The notes under the pieces: model-generated
Database searches by the model: none
Told to the model about the DNA's origin: nothing
What the model saw: only the letters and a program-made list of their open reading frames with translations
Part shown: piece after piece, positions 19,278 through 28,230 of the stretch
Layout: every line of letters begins with the position of its first letter
Numbering within the stretch: position 1 is the first letter of the stretch
DNA from: Arthrobacter beigongshangensis
GTDB taxonomy: Bacteria > Bacillota > Bacilli > Bacillales_A > Planococcaceae
Assembly: GCF_016820585.1 (NCBI RefSeq)
Contig: NZ_JADHDX010000002.1
Location: 178,435 to 242,434 of the forward strand
DNA: 64,000 bases
Reading direction: 5' to 3'
Position numbers and translations under genes: made by a program

Positions 19278-20140
19278 GCAAGCTTCCTCAAAATATAAGC
19301 AATCATTGCATCCGCGACATTAACGCCCGTAACGTTATAAATATTGCGGATATGCGCGGCTGCATTTACCTCGCAGACGAGTGGTTCCTCATTGTTTCCG
19401 AATAATAGATCAACACCCGCGAATTCAGCACCGACTGCCTCAGCTGCCTGTATCGCCAATTTCCGTTGGGAATCGGTTAACTCAACTTTTGACGCCACAC
19501 CACCATTTGTAATATTGGCTCGGAAATCTGTTTCTGAATACCGGTACATTGCTGCGACAATTTCACCGCCGACGATATTGACTCGGATATCACGTCCACG
19601 ACTCGTTGCGATGAATTTCTGGAATACATAATCGACACCGCGCAATTCGTCTATTTTTTCATAAAACTGCTGTTCTGTTTCAATCAAATACACCTTCATG
19701 CCGAATGAGCCATGACCTTCCTTGATAATCATTGGCAGTTTGAGACGCTCTAGCACTCGTTCGTAATACCCCGAATTTCGAATAGTGAATGCAGGATACA
19801 CTTTTGGTGCAATGATTGTTTCGGGCATAGGAATGTCCGATGCGGCTAATTGTAAATATTGTTTCGCTTTGTTATCACAAGTTTCTATGACAATAGGGTT
19901 GTTGAAAACAGCAACCCCCGCATTTTTTAAATAGTGTGCAAGTAAAATATCTTTGTCCAAAAAGACAACGAAGTTGGGATATTGTTCAAGTGGTTTTGAC
20001 AAATACATTAGAACTTCGTAATTCTTTTTAAGTTCAGCTTGAACACCTGCTCGTTCAGCCGCTTCCCGTATTAATTCTGCCTGATCCTTAAATTTATCGC
20101 TCGTTAAACTTCCGTTATAAATTATCCAGCAACTTAACAT
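19274..20140 (-). CDS. RimK-like ATP-grasp ligase (first of a pair)
   Basis: A 288-residue paralogue of the next gene in the same family. It has the ATP-binding lysine in MIIKEGHGSFGMKV (near 150), GRDIRVNIVGGEIVAAMYR (near 193) and a canonical metal site ending PLVCEVN (near 260). GGAGGGG precedes the ATG. Transcribed away from folC, with 61 bases between the starts. Paired ATP-grasp genes at this locus are not part of the B. subtilis order, so they are lineage-specific. A role in modifying a peptide, cofactor tail or spore product is possible but unsupported. Confidence 0.8.
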   Translation of the reverse strand: MLSCWIIYNGSLTSDKFKDQAELIREAAERAGVQAELKKNYEVLMYLSKPLEQYPNFVVFLDKDILLAHYLKNAGVAVFNNPIVIETCDNKAKQYLQLAASDIPMPETIIAPKVYPAFTIRNSGYYERVLERLKLPMIIKEGHGSFGMKVYLIETEQQFYEKIDELRGVDYVFQKFIATSRGRDIRVNIVGGEIVAAMYRYSETDFRANITNGGVASKVELTDSQRKLAIQAAEAVGAEFAGVDLLFGNNEEPLVCEVNAAAHIRNIYNVTGVNVADAMIAYILRKLA

Positions 20141-20201
20141 TGTGCCCCTCCAGCCGTGATATACTTTTCCTATGTAGATTCTATCATATGGAGGGATAAT
20201 T

Positions 20202-21410
20202 TTGATTCCGAAAATGGACGAATATAAAAAACGATGGGCAATCGAAAGTGACGACGCTATAAAACCAGGACTCGAAGCTATCCAAGATGCACTTGCATTA
20301 GTCGGGAATCCAGAAAATGATTTGCAGATTATCCACGTAGCTGGGACGAACGGTAAAGGGTCAACGATTGCATTTATGGAAGGGATTTTACGTCAACATG
20401 GTTTTTCGACGGTTGTTTTTTCATCGCCAGCCTTAATTGATATACATGATCAAATTCGCTTTAATGGACAACCGATTTCGACTGATGATTTAGATGCCGC
20501 ATTTAAAAAGATGAAAGAAGCGGGCTTGAGCGGTAAGCTAACAGATTTTGAATTGTTAACAGTTGCCGCATTTGTAGCGTGCCATCAGTTCGCACCCAAT
20601 TTTGTCCTGTTGGAAACAGGAATGGGTGGAAAGTTGGATAGTACAAATGTCGTCATACCACTTGTTTCTGTTATACCTTCTATTGCACTAGATCATACTT
20701 CATTTCTTGGGAGAACATTGGAAAAAGTCACTGAGCATAAGGCAGGCATTATAAAAGCTGGAAAACCAGTCGTAATCGGAGCACTGCGGGAAGAGGCTTT
20801 AGTGGTCGTACAATCTACTGCTAGGGAACTGCAAAGTGAATTATTCGCTTATGGGGATCAGTTTACGATAGATAACCAAGATGTATTTAAAGGACTCGAA
20901 GTCTTTCAGCTAAAAGGGAGGAAAATGAAAGGACCTCATCAAGGTGTAAATGCGGCGGTGGCCATTGAAGCACTTCTTGTAGCAGGAGTCGTTTTAGAAA
21001 AGGACAAGGTTGCGGAAGCTATTGCGACGACTCAACTATCTTTTCGTTTTCAAGAAGTGTTTCCAAATGTATTTATGGATGGTGCGCATAACCCTGCAGC
21101 AGCTAAAATGCTTGTTGAAACAATTCAATTGGAGTTTCCGGGAGAGAGAGTCGATTTCATAATGGGTATGTTAAAGGGCAAAGATATTGAGCAAACATTA
21201 AACGAATTGTTACCTGTAGCCGCTTCATTTACGTTTGTTACCTTTCCGCATCCGCAAGCGGAAGATCCGAAAAAGTTGATGGAGTATTGCCATCACGAGA
21301 GGAAAAAGGTGACAACTGCCGAATGTGATACTATAATACTACATAGAGTTGATAAAAGAAGGCTAATAGTTACAGGTTCTTTGTACATGATTTCTGGACT
21401 TATGACCTAA
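20202..21410 (+). CDS. folC: bifunctional folylpolyglutamate/dihydrofolate synthase
   Basis: Adds glutamate residues to reduced folates and makes dihydrofolate from dihydropteroate. The 402 residues are slightly short of the 430 of B. subtilis. The P-loop AGTNGKGSTIAF lies near residue 48, the ETGMGGKLDSTN omega-loop region near 140, and FMDGAHNPAAAKM near 290 marks the ligand-binding C-domain. The start is TTG 20202 behind GGAGGGA. valS-folC adjacency is ancestral here but is interrupted by the two ATP-grasp genes. Confidence 0.95.
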   Translation: MIPKMDEYKKRWAIESDDAIKPGLEAIQDALALVGNPENDLQIIHVAGTNGKGSTIAFMEGILRQHGFSTVVFSSPALIDIHDQIRFNGQPISTDDLDAAFKKMKEAGLSGKLTDFELLTVAAFVACHQFAPNFVLLETGMGGKLDSTNVVIPLVSVIPSIALDHTSFLGRTLEKVTEHKAGIIKAGKPVVIGALREEALVVVQSTARELQSELFAYGDQFTIDNQDVFKGLEVFQLKGRKMKGPHQGVNAAVAIEALLVAGVVLEKDKVAEAIATTQLSFRFQEVFPNVFMDGAHNPAAAKMLVETIQLEFPGERVDFIMGMLKGKDIEQTLNELLPVAASFTFVTFPHPQAEDPKKLMEYCHHERKKVTTAECDTIILHRVDKRRLIVTGSLYMISGLMT

Positions 21411-21529
21411 TTACGAGATTTCTAAAATGAAAGTGATTTGTCGTGACAGGGACTCTTTAGTTTGATAAGTTATATATTAGTTCTATATATTCCGACTCAT
21501 TGACTTGTTTGCTAGGGGGTTTGAAAGTG

Positions 21530-23233
21530 ATGTCAGCTGGAAATAAGTCTACTATAAAGTATTTTATAATGTGGATAATGGTTGTGCCATTCGGTATGTA
21601 TATGGTTTTTGTCAATTATCCGCCTGTAAAAGTGGACTGGACAACTGTAGCTATTTTTGCGATTTTCAGTTTTCTAGCTGTCTATTATCCCATCAAAAAA
21701 AATGAATCACCCATGTTTCTTGTTACATGGCTAACCATTCCAGCTTTTTTAATGTACGGCTTGTTTGTGGAAATAATCGTGATGCAACTAGCTATTTTGG
21801 CGACTTTATTCAATAAATCAGGTTCTTTAACAATTCTTTTGCGATTTTTCTTTAACTCAGTACTCTTTTTAGTCCTATCTATTCTTGGAGCAATTGCTTT
21901 TTATGCTGTAGGTGGAGAGGTTGGATCACTTGAATTTTGGCAGGTATTAGTCAGTGTTGCTTTCTATCAGGTCGTCCATACAGCTTTTAATGATCTTGCA
22001 TTAAGGATTTACGCTCGCTATAAGAGAATTAAAACATTGTATACAACAAATGATATTTTAGCTGATTATGTCATAATGCTTGTCATTATCCCAATGGCGC
22101 TCACACTTTACTTTATGATTTATATAGTAGGAACAGGTGCATTTCTTTTATTAGTAATGCCATTTTTCCTTATTACATTTATTGCCCGACTTTACAATAG
22201 TTCTGAGAAGATTAATAATTATTTGCAGCAGGCAAGCCAGATTGGGCAGGAGCTTTCAGGTATGATGACGGAAAAAGAAGTAATCGACCAGTTCATCAGA
22301 AAAGTATCGAATCTCTTTGATGTCGAATTTGCTTATTTATTTGATTATAATGAGGATTGGTTAGAAGTGATTAGCTCCTATGAATATGGCCAATTTAAAA
22401 CGATTGCGATTGCACGTTTTGGGATGGGGCAGGGATTGGCTGGACGGGTTTTGCAAACCGAGGAGCCGGTCATTTACTCCTCGAAGGAGGAATGGGAGGC
22501 AAAAACTCATGACTATATGCCTGACGAGATACAGAGTGTTATCTGTATACCAATCGCTCGAAATCAAAAAATTGAAGGGGTCTTGCTGCTAGGTTCTAAA
22601 AAGAAATCTGCTTTTCTGGAATACCAAGTTAAGATTATGGATTTGCTTTGTTCTTATTTTACGGTATCTGTGGAAAAAGCGCGCTATATGGAAGAAGCAG
22701 TTACGAAAAATGAGCGCTGTGCGTTAACCGGGCTTTATAACTATCGTTATTTGGAGGAACAATTGACTTATCAAATGGGACAGGTGACGAGTGACGGCTC
22801 CGTGAATTTGTCTGTTGTCATGCTTGATATTGATTATTTCAAGAAAATAAATGATGAATATGGTCATCAAAGTGGCAATGACATTCTCTACATTTTAGCA
22901 AAGAAGCTAGAGGCTGCACTTCCGGAAGATGGAATAGTTGGGCGATATGGTGGTGAGGAGTTTGTCTTCATTTTACCGGGGATGACGAAATCGGAGGCTT
23001 ATGATTTTGCAGAAGACTTACGTGCAAAAATCGGTGGACATAACTTTTTAATCGTCCCTGACCTTGGCGAGGACAAATATCCAACAGTGATTCATATAAC
23101 TTGTAGTATAGGGGTTTCATCAGCGCCACAGGATACCGATGAAGCGATGACATTATTGCGTAATGCGGATCGTGCGTTGTATATCGGTGCTAAACAAGCT
23201 GGGCGAAACCGTGTTGCTATGTATGTAAAGTGA
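21530..23233 (+). CDS. membrane-bound GAF-GGDEF diguanylate cyclase (first of a pair)
   Basis: Makes c-di-GMP from two GTP. About 567 residues: six hydrophobic segments in the first 215, a GAF-like sensor region at roughly 240-390, and a C-terminal GGDEF domain with the active-site motif GGEEF at about residue 474 and metal site MLDIDYFKKIND near 430. No RxxD inhibitory site lies before GGEEF, so product inhibition through that site is not expected. ATG 21530 follows AGGGGGT. It is a tandem paralogue of the next gene and directly upstream of the pilus locus, whose PilB has a c-di-GMP-binding-like domain. Confidence 0.9.
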   Translation: MSAGNKSTIKYFIMWIMVVPFGMYMVFVNYPPVKVDWTTVAIFAIFSFLAVYYPIKKNESPMFLVTWLTIPAFLMYGLFVEIIVMQLAILATLFNKSGSLTILLRFFFNSVLFLVLSILGAIAFYAVGGEVGSLEFWQVLVSVAFYQVVHTAFNDLALRIYARYKRIKTLYTTNDILADYVIMLVIIPMALTLYFMIYIVGTGAFLLLVMPFFLITFIARLYNSSEKINNYLQQASQIGQELSGMMTEKEVIDQFIRKVSNLFDVEFAYLFDYNEDWLEVISSYEYGQFKTIAIARFGMGQGLAGRVLQTEEPVIYSSKEEWEAKTHDYMPDEIQSVICIPIARNQKIEGVLLLGSKKKSAFLEYQVKIMDLLCSYFTVSVEKARYMEEAVTKNERCALTGLYNYRYLEEQLTYQMGQVTSDGSVNLSVVMLDIDYFKKINDEYGHQSGNDILYILAKKLEAALPEDGIVGRYGGEEFVFILPGMTKSEAYDFAEDLRAKIGGHNFLIVPDLGEDKYPTVIHITCSIGVSSAPQDTDEAMTLLRNADRALYIGAKQAGRNRVAMYVK

Positions 23234-23334
23234 AGAGAAATGTTGAACCTCTGTTATCACTCCATTCACTTAAGTAATAAACATAGCTATTAGATTCTTT
23301 AGTACGAAATATTGAAAGAAAAGGGGGAGAATGT

Positions 23335-25059
23335 ATGGGGTTAACCCGGAAAAGGCGATTTTTATTAGTAGCAATCTGGACCATCATTGCTCCTCTCGCT
23401 ATTTATTTTTCTTACCAGTATATGCCTGTCAAAGATGTTAATTGGTTAACGATTTTTTTATATTTTGCAATCCTCATGGTGACAATGATGTTGCCGATTC
23501 GGTTGACCAATATAACAATATCGTTAGAGCGTTGGATTACATTTACCGTCTTTTTTCAATACGGCCTATTTGCCGAGTTAATATTCATGCAAATTGCGAT
23601 GATTTTACTGCTTTTCACTGGGAAAACGTCTGTACCAGCAGCTCAACGCTTTTTTATAAATTCGTCGATGTTTGCTGTTGTATCGGTGACGAGTGCGTTG
23701 GCTTTTTATGCAGTCGGTGGTGAAGTGGGAACTGTGAACTTTTTATCCATTGTGCTGTTTGGTGCTGTTTATGCCATTACTTATATGTTGACGAACAGTT
23801 TGTTATTAAAGGTGTTTTTTGCAATTGTGGATGAGAAGTTAACGCTATGGAATAGGGGGACGCTTTGGGACTATGTAATAACTATACTTGTTTTTCCATT
23901 TAGTGTGTCTTTGTATTATTTGCATATATTTTTTGGAAATAAATCTATTTTAATTTGTGGCATCCCTTTTCTCTTTATTTTAGTCATTATTAGCATGTAT
24001 CACCGATCAGATAATTTTAGTTACAAGCTGTCATCAGCTAATGTAATTGGGCGAGAGCTCGCGGATCGTCTCGGATTTGAAGATGTTGTTCGAACATTCA
24101 TCGTTAAATTGCGAAATGTTGTTTCTTATGATGCTGCTTATGTGTTGGATTTACGTTCTGGCAAACACCTTGTCACGTTAATGGGCTCAGAAAATGCTGT
24201 CGTTTCTAAAAAAGTGAATCATCTCACTTTTAAATCAAAGGTTGAATGGGATGACGGACTAGATTTGGATATTCCAAAAATATTTGGTACAAAAAAAGAA
24301 ATAGTTCAATTGAAAAACTTTACGTTTTCAGATAGGGTGAAAAGCGTGATGACTGCACCGATTAAACGTAATCAAAAGACAGAAGGGATGTTAATTCTTA
24401 CATCACATCATAAAAATATATTCCAAGCACTTGAGATGAAAATTGTGGATATGTTAACTGGTTATTTCGCGATTTCATTGGTCAAGGCACGCCTGTTTGA
24501 AAAAACAGTTGAGCAAAGTGAAAGATGTGGACTTACAAACTTGAATAACTTCCGTTATTTAGATAAAAAGTTGGACGAAGATATTATTCGTTATCATACA
24601 GGTGAACTGCATTCATTATCCGCAATTATGCTAGATATTGATTATTTTAAAGTGATTAACGACACATATGGCCATCAAAGCGGTAATGATCTACTCCGAG
24701 CACTTTCAGAAGTTTTACTGTCATTTGTCAATCAAGACGATACGCTTGCAAGATATGGCGGTGAAGAATTCGTCTTCATCTTACGCGATAAAGGGAAGTC
24801 GAGAACGATTGAGCTTGCTGAGAAAATTAGGAAAGAAGTAGAGGAGATGACATTTCGCATCGTTCCTGATTTATCGGAGAATCGCAGTCCTATAGATGTT
24901 CAAATGACGATTAGCGTCGGGGTTGCAACAGTACCAGAGGATGCAGAAGACGCTAAGTTGTTATTACGTAATGCAGACAGGGCGCTTTATATCGGTGGTA
25001 AACAGGCGGGAAGAAACCGAGTAGGCGTATTTTCAGAAAAAGAGATTGTTACTGTTTGA
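23335..25059 (+). CDS. membrane-bound GAF-GGDEF diguanylate cyclase (second of a pair)
   Basis: 574 residues with the same plan as its neighbour: six predicted membrane helices, a sensor region and GGDEF with GGEEF at about residue 475. Both share the membrane segment FYAVGGEVG and the ending GGKQAGRNRV/GAKQAGRNRV, pointing to tandem duplication. The sensor region is more diverged and may detect a different signal. No RxxD site at the expected place. AAAAGGGGGAG precedes ATG 23335. A shared terminator follows. Confidence 0.9.
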   Translation: MGLTRKRRFLLVAIWTIIAPLAIYFSYQYMPVKDVNWLTIFLYFAILMVTMMLPIRLTNITISLERWITFTVFFQYGLFAELIFMQIAMILLLFTGKTSVPAAQRFFINSSMFAVVSVTSALAFYAVGGEVGTVNFLSIVLFGAVYAITYMLTNSLLLKVFFAIVDEKLTLWNRGTLWDYVITILVFPFSVSLYYLHIFFGNKSILICGIPFLFILVIISMYHRSDNFSYKLSSANVIGRELADRLGFEDVVRTFIVKLRNVVSYDAAYVLDLRSGKHLVTLMGSENAVVSKKVNHLTFKSKVEWDDGLDLDIPKIFGTKKEIVQLKNFTFSDRVKSVMTAPIKRNQKTEGMLILTSHHKNIFQALEMKIVDMLTGYFAISLVKARLFEKTVEQSERCGLTNLNNFRYLDKKLDEDIIRYHTGELHSLSAIMLDIDYFKVINDTYGHQSGNDLLRALSEVLLSFVNQDDTLARYGGEEFVFILRDKGKSRTIELAEKIRKEVEEMTFRIVPDLSENRSPIDVQMTISVGVATVPEDAEDAKLLLRNADRALYIGGKQAGRNRVGVFSEKEIVTV

Positions 25060-25097
25060 GGAAAGCTTGGGAATCGGTCGTTCTTATAGTTGAAAAC

Positions 25098-25140
25098 AGA
25101 AGTACCTCCACAATTTAGTTTGGAGGTACTTCTGTTTTGC
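25098..25140. terminator. bidirectional terminator between GGDEF and pilin-like operon
   Basis: CAGAAGTACCTCCA pairs with TGGAGGTACTTCTG and is flanked by A and T runs, so it can serve both convergent units. Confidence 0.85.
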
Positions 25141-25186
25141 AATTGAGATTAAATTTTTAAATTATTTTACTAGGCGTAGAGAATAG

Positions 25187-27034
25187 TTAATAGGAACGGT
25201 TTGTTTCGAGAGGCGGATCGACTTTGTAAATTATCGGTTCTTGTTGTTTTAAGTCAGAGTATGTCGCGATAATCTCTGGGTCATAAAGAATCTGAAGACG
25301 TGAGTCCTTATTTTGTTGATTAGACATACCTTCAAAAAAGTTTGTAGAAGCTACTACTTGTGATCCGGTAAAATAAGAATAGGATGATTTTCCGCGTATA
25401 GCGTTTAGTACAATTCGTCTAGCAGAAATCCCGCCTTCGATTTTTATATTTGACCCAACTCCGAATATTTCTAGATCTTTTTCTGAATAGAAGAAGCCCT
25501 TTATATGACTTGGATCGTCTTGATTTACCGAGTTGTTTGAAATTTTGACGTTTCCTCTTGAGAAGATGATGAATGAGCCTGATTTTCCGCCGTCAAGTGC
25601 TTTACCGTTCATTGTAGAGTATTGAATATCGACAGCGGAATCACTATCGGAATTGACGTAAATTAGCGCATTGCTTTTTAAATTCGCACCACGAATGGTG
25701 ACTTTACCATTCACAAAAATAGGTCCATCGATTGTAACATCAACGTAATTGCTTACATTTGTATTCTGGTTGGCGCTGGTATTGCCTATTGTTAAATCTC
25801 CCTCTATATAAAGTCCTTCTTTAACGGTAATATTTGAGTTATCTTGTTTAATTGTTAAGTTACCAAATGTTGAGAACTGTTTAAAGGAGTTGGTTCCTAC
25901 TAACTCATAAGTACCATTGTCTTCATACATTGGAATTTGTTCGTATTCAGTACATTTATAATTCCAATCACGCTTAATGCAGCTTCCGTTCCTCATATAC
26001 AAATAAGAAGGGAATACCTTTCCGTTCGGTCTACTTTGGGATTGAATCACTCGATTTGAATTGGTTATTAAAGTAGTGACACCGGGAGCTGTACGACTAT
26101 ATTTGTACAAATCTTGTTGATCGCCTATTCCAATTGGACTTCTAACTGGATCACGCCGAACAACTTGAGGTGCATGTCCTGTTCTGAATAAGGAGCTTAT
26201 ATTACTGGTAGAGAAATGAGTATAATTATCTCTATTTCCAGAAGGGAAATCCGTTCGCGCAATATGCGTGGAATAGGATTCGTTCGCATCTAATGTATAA
26301 GCATTTTTACCAAGTACCAATTTTGCTGTTTTCACACCAATAGTTGGCTTTGCAGAAGGGGATAGACTTGCAATCCACTGATCTTTACCTCCTAAAAAAG
26401 CATAGCCTCTATCTCTCGTTATAATATTACCATCTACTTTCATGTCTCCTTGGACCTCAACCCCGCCGTGCAGTAAAAGATTCCCTTCCCCATTCTTTGG
26501 AGTTTTCGATAATATATTTGTTCCAATTGCATACTTTAATGTTTCTGGCACCAATTCTGCACCGATTTCGATTTCACTTGCCAATGTTCGGGTGGAATTA
26601 CCCGTAGCACCAATACTTGTGAAGTATACGAGTTTTCGAAGGGGGTTGTCTTCTCCTTTGTCATCCTTAGTGTCGATATAATTGTTGATACACACTTCAA
26701 ATGTTCCGGTACTATTCGTTTGTTCTAGGACATTCGCGCCGGAACATTTGTATTTATTTAGTAATTTTTCAAGTTCAGAAATAAATGCACCCCTACCGAG
26801 TCCGCTTTCTCCTAAGGCAGCTGTCAATTCACTATTAATTTGCTTAGTCATACGATCGATTCCCATTTCAGAGAGGGTAGCCGATTGGGTGATGTCCTGA
26901 CGTTTCGCATTTTTTGCAATACCACTCGATGTTAGTGCTACTAAACTAAATCCTAGCGCTGTGAAAAGTATTAATAGAACGAGTGTTAACAACAATGTGT
27001 AACCGCCTTGTTTTTTATCAGGTCTCATTGTCAT
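25187..27034 (-). CDS. large PilX-like pilus protein with repeated beta-strand region
   Basis: 615 residues. The N-terminus has a short charged leader, GGY, and one strong hydrophobic helix (residues about 12-35, TLLLTLVLLILFTALGFSLV), like PilX_N-type minor pilins; the usual Glu5 is missing. From about residue 190 there are many short beta strands with G-D/N turns (GDMKVDGNI, GNLTIKQDNS, GDLTIGN, GKVTIRGAN, GNVKISNNS, SNIKIEGG), suggesting a right-handed beta-helix. It could be a tip-located minor pilin or adhesin; this is inference. It is the last gene of a three-gene operon, overlapping the previous gene by ATGA. Confidence 0.65.
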   Translation of the reverse strand: MTMRPDKKQGGYTLLLTLVLLILFTALGFSLVALTSSGIAKNAKRQDITQSATLSEMGIDRMTKQINSELTAALGESGLGRGAFISELEKLLNKYKCSGANVLEQTNSTGTFEVCINNYIDTKDDKGEDNPLRKLVYFTSIGATGNSTRTLASEIEIGAELVPETLKYAIGTNILSKTPKNGEGNLLLHGGVEVQGDMKVDGNIITRDRGYAFLGGKDQWIASLSPSAKPTIGVKTAKLVLGKNAYTLDANESYSTHIARTDFPSGNRDNYTHFSTSNISSLFRTGHAPQVVRRDPVRSPIGIGDQQDLYKYSRTAPGVTTLITNSNRVIQSQSRPNGKVFPSYLYMRNGSCIKRDWNYKCTEYEQIPMYEDNGTYELVGTNSFKQFSTFGNLTIKQDNSNITVKEGLYIEGDLTIGNTSANQNTNVSNYVDVTIDGPIFVNGKVTIRGANLKSNALIYVNSDSDSAVDIQYSTMNGKALDGGKSGSFIIFSRGNVKISNNSVNQDDPSHIKGFFYSEKDLEIFGVGSNIKIEGGISARRIVLNAIRGKSSYSYFTGSQVVASTNFFEGMSNQQNKDSRLQILYDPEIIATYSDLKQQEPIIYKVDPPLETNRSY

Positions 27035-27552
27035 TCCTCCTCCTTGTTGTCACTTATATCGTTTATCGTTCGAATTTCATTGATGAACTCGACTGTTTGA
27101 TTTTTCATAGGCATATGAAGTTCTAAAGTTATCGTGTAAACGCCGTCTTCTGCTTTGTCATTGGCTTCTATTTTTGAATTTCCTGTGATTGTTATAGCAG
27201 AATTAGTTACTAGAATCTCATCACCTTGTATATATAGTTTTTTATTGATGAAGCCCGTGTTTGACTTCGGGTTTGTTTTATTAATTTCAAAGTAGTAGTT
27301 TTTTGTATTTTCTTCAGGGAAATGTTTTTTGGTAATTTGCGATTCTTTAGTTGTATACAGCTCCTTTACTAAAGAACTCATCAAAATATCGGCCTCATCA
27401 CGAAATACAGTGTCCATTGCGATATTGTTATAATGCTGAATGCCTTTCATTAATAGACTAAAGGCGAATACAGCAATTAAAGCAGTTAAAATAGTTGCTG
27501 CCAATAATTCAATGAGTGTCAAACCCCGTTCGTTCTTTATCCATTTACTCAT
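27031..27552 (-). CDS. prepilin-like minor pilin (PilW type)
   Basis: About 173 residues with a class III signal peptide: KNERG followed by LTLIELLAATILTALIAV. The G-LTLIE junction is the prepilin peptidase site and Glu5 is present. The globular part has no identifiable domain. It overlaps the upstream gene by eight bases and the downstream gene by four. ATG 27552 is preferred; an upstream in-frame codon at 27618 lies well inside the preceding gene. It probably forms the pilus-initiating complex with its two neighbours. Confidence 0.8.
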   Translation of the reverse strand: MSKWIKNERGLTLIELLAATILTALIAVFAFSLLMKGIQHYNNIAMDTVFRDEADILMSSLVKELYTTKESQITKKHFPEENTKNYYFEINKTNPKSNTGFINKKLYIQGDEILVTNSAITITGNSKIEANDKAEDGVYTITLELHMPMKNQTVEFINEIRTINDISDNKEEE

Positions 27553-27952
27553 ACGAAACATACCCTTCCACAGAACTTTTAGTTCGACCGTTTTTTGCAA
27601 CGACCTCCACAAGAACATTGATCAATTTGATATTTTTTTCCTCGGTATTTTGACTAGCTTTAATAGTAATTTGATATTCTTTGTTATTCATTACCACAGA
27701 ATCAGGAGTAAGTATCGTTGGTGTTTCATTGTAAGTCGTGCTATCAGGTCTCTCTAAAGTTTTTGTAAATGGATCTAGCTTTAACCGTTCTAGTACTGCA
27801 TCTGCCAAATGGATGACGACTAGTTTCTCATTATTTGAGACTGCTGTATTATTCGTTTGAATAAAAATTTGAAAAAAGGATAATAGGATAATTGAAAGAA
27901 GAACAATTGATGCAAGTACTTCAAGGAGCGAGAAGCCTTTGTCGTTTTTCAT
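27545..27952 (-). CDS. prepilin-like minor pilin (PilV type)
   Basis: 135 residues starting MKNDKG, then FSLLEVLASIVLLSIILLSF, a type IV prepilin leader cut after G6 with Glu5 present. GGAGGT seven bases upstream of ATG 27952 decides the start. First gene of the minus-strand pilin-like operon. PilV/GspI-type minor pilins help prime pilus assembly in other species. Confidence 0.8.
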   Translation of the reverse strand: MKNDKGFSLLEVLASIVLLSIILLSFFQIFIQTNNTAVSNNEKLVVIHLADAVLERLKLDPFTKTLERPDSTTYNETPTILTPDSVVMNNKEYQITIKASQNTEEKNIKLINVLVEVVAKNGRTKSSVEGYVSYE

Positions 27953-27982
27953 AAACAATACCTCCAATAAGATAGAGAACAC

Positions 27983-28230
27983 TGTATTTATTTGTTAATT
28001 TACTAGATACTAAAGGAATTCATATATAGTTTATCCTATACATATGAGCTAAAAGTTTCAATGTATTATTTTGTCGAAAAATAATTTATTTATTAATATG
28101 ATATAAGTCATGGACAAATTCTAATATAATGCTAAAATATGTGAATGAATGTATAAAATAGTTGGATTCACCTTGAAATATTCCTTTTCACAGGAAATTA
28201 TTTGTTAAATAAAGGAGCGAGGTCTGGGTC
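27983..28230. promoter_or_regulatory. AT-rich divergent control region of the two pilus operons
   Basis: This AT-rich gap between the divergent pilin-like operon and the pilB operon holds no gene. On the plus strand TTGTCG (about 28072) and TAATAT (17-base spacing) are promoter candidates, but several AT-rich alternatives exist. It must contain both promoters unless upstream read-through is used. No riboswitch fold was recognised. Confidence 0.45.

Noticed and set aside
27983..28230. c-di-GMP riboswitch upstream of the pilus operon
   Set aside because: Such riboswitches control pili in Clostridia, but this gap is AT-rich and I could not find the conserved GC-rich core.
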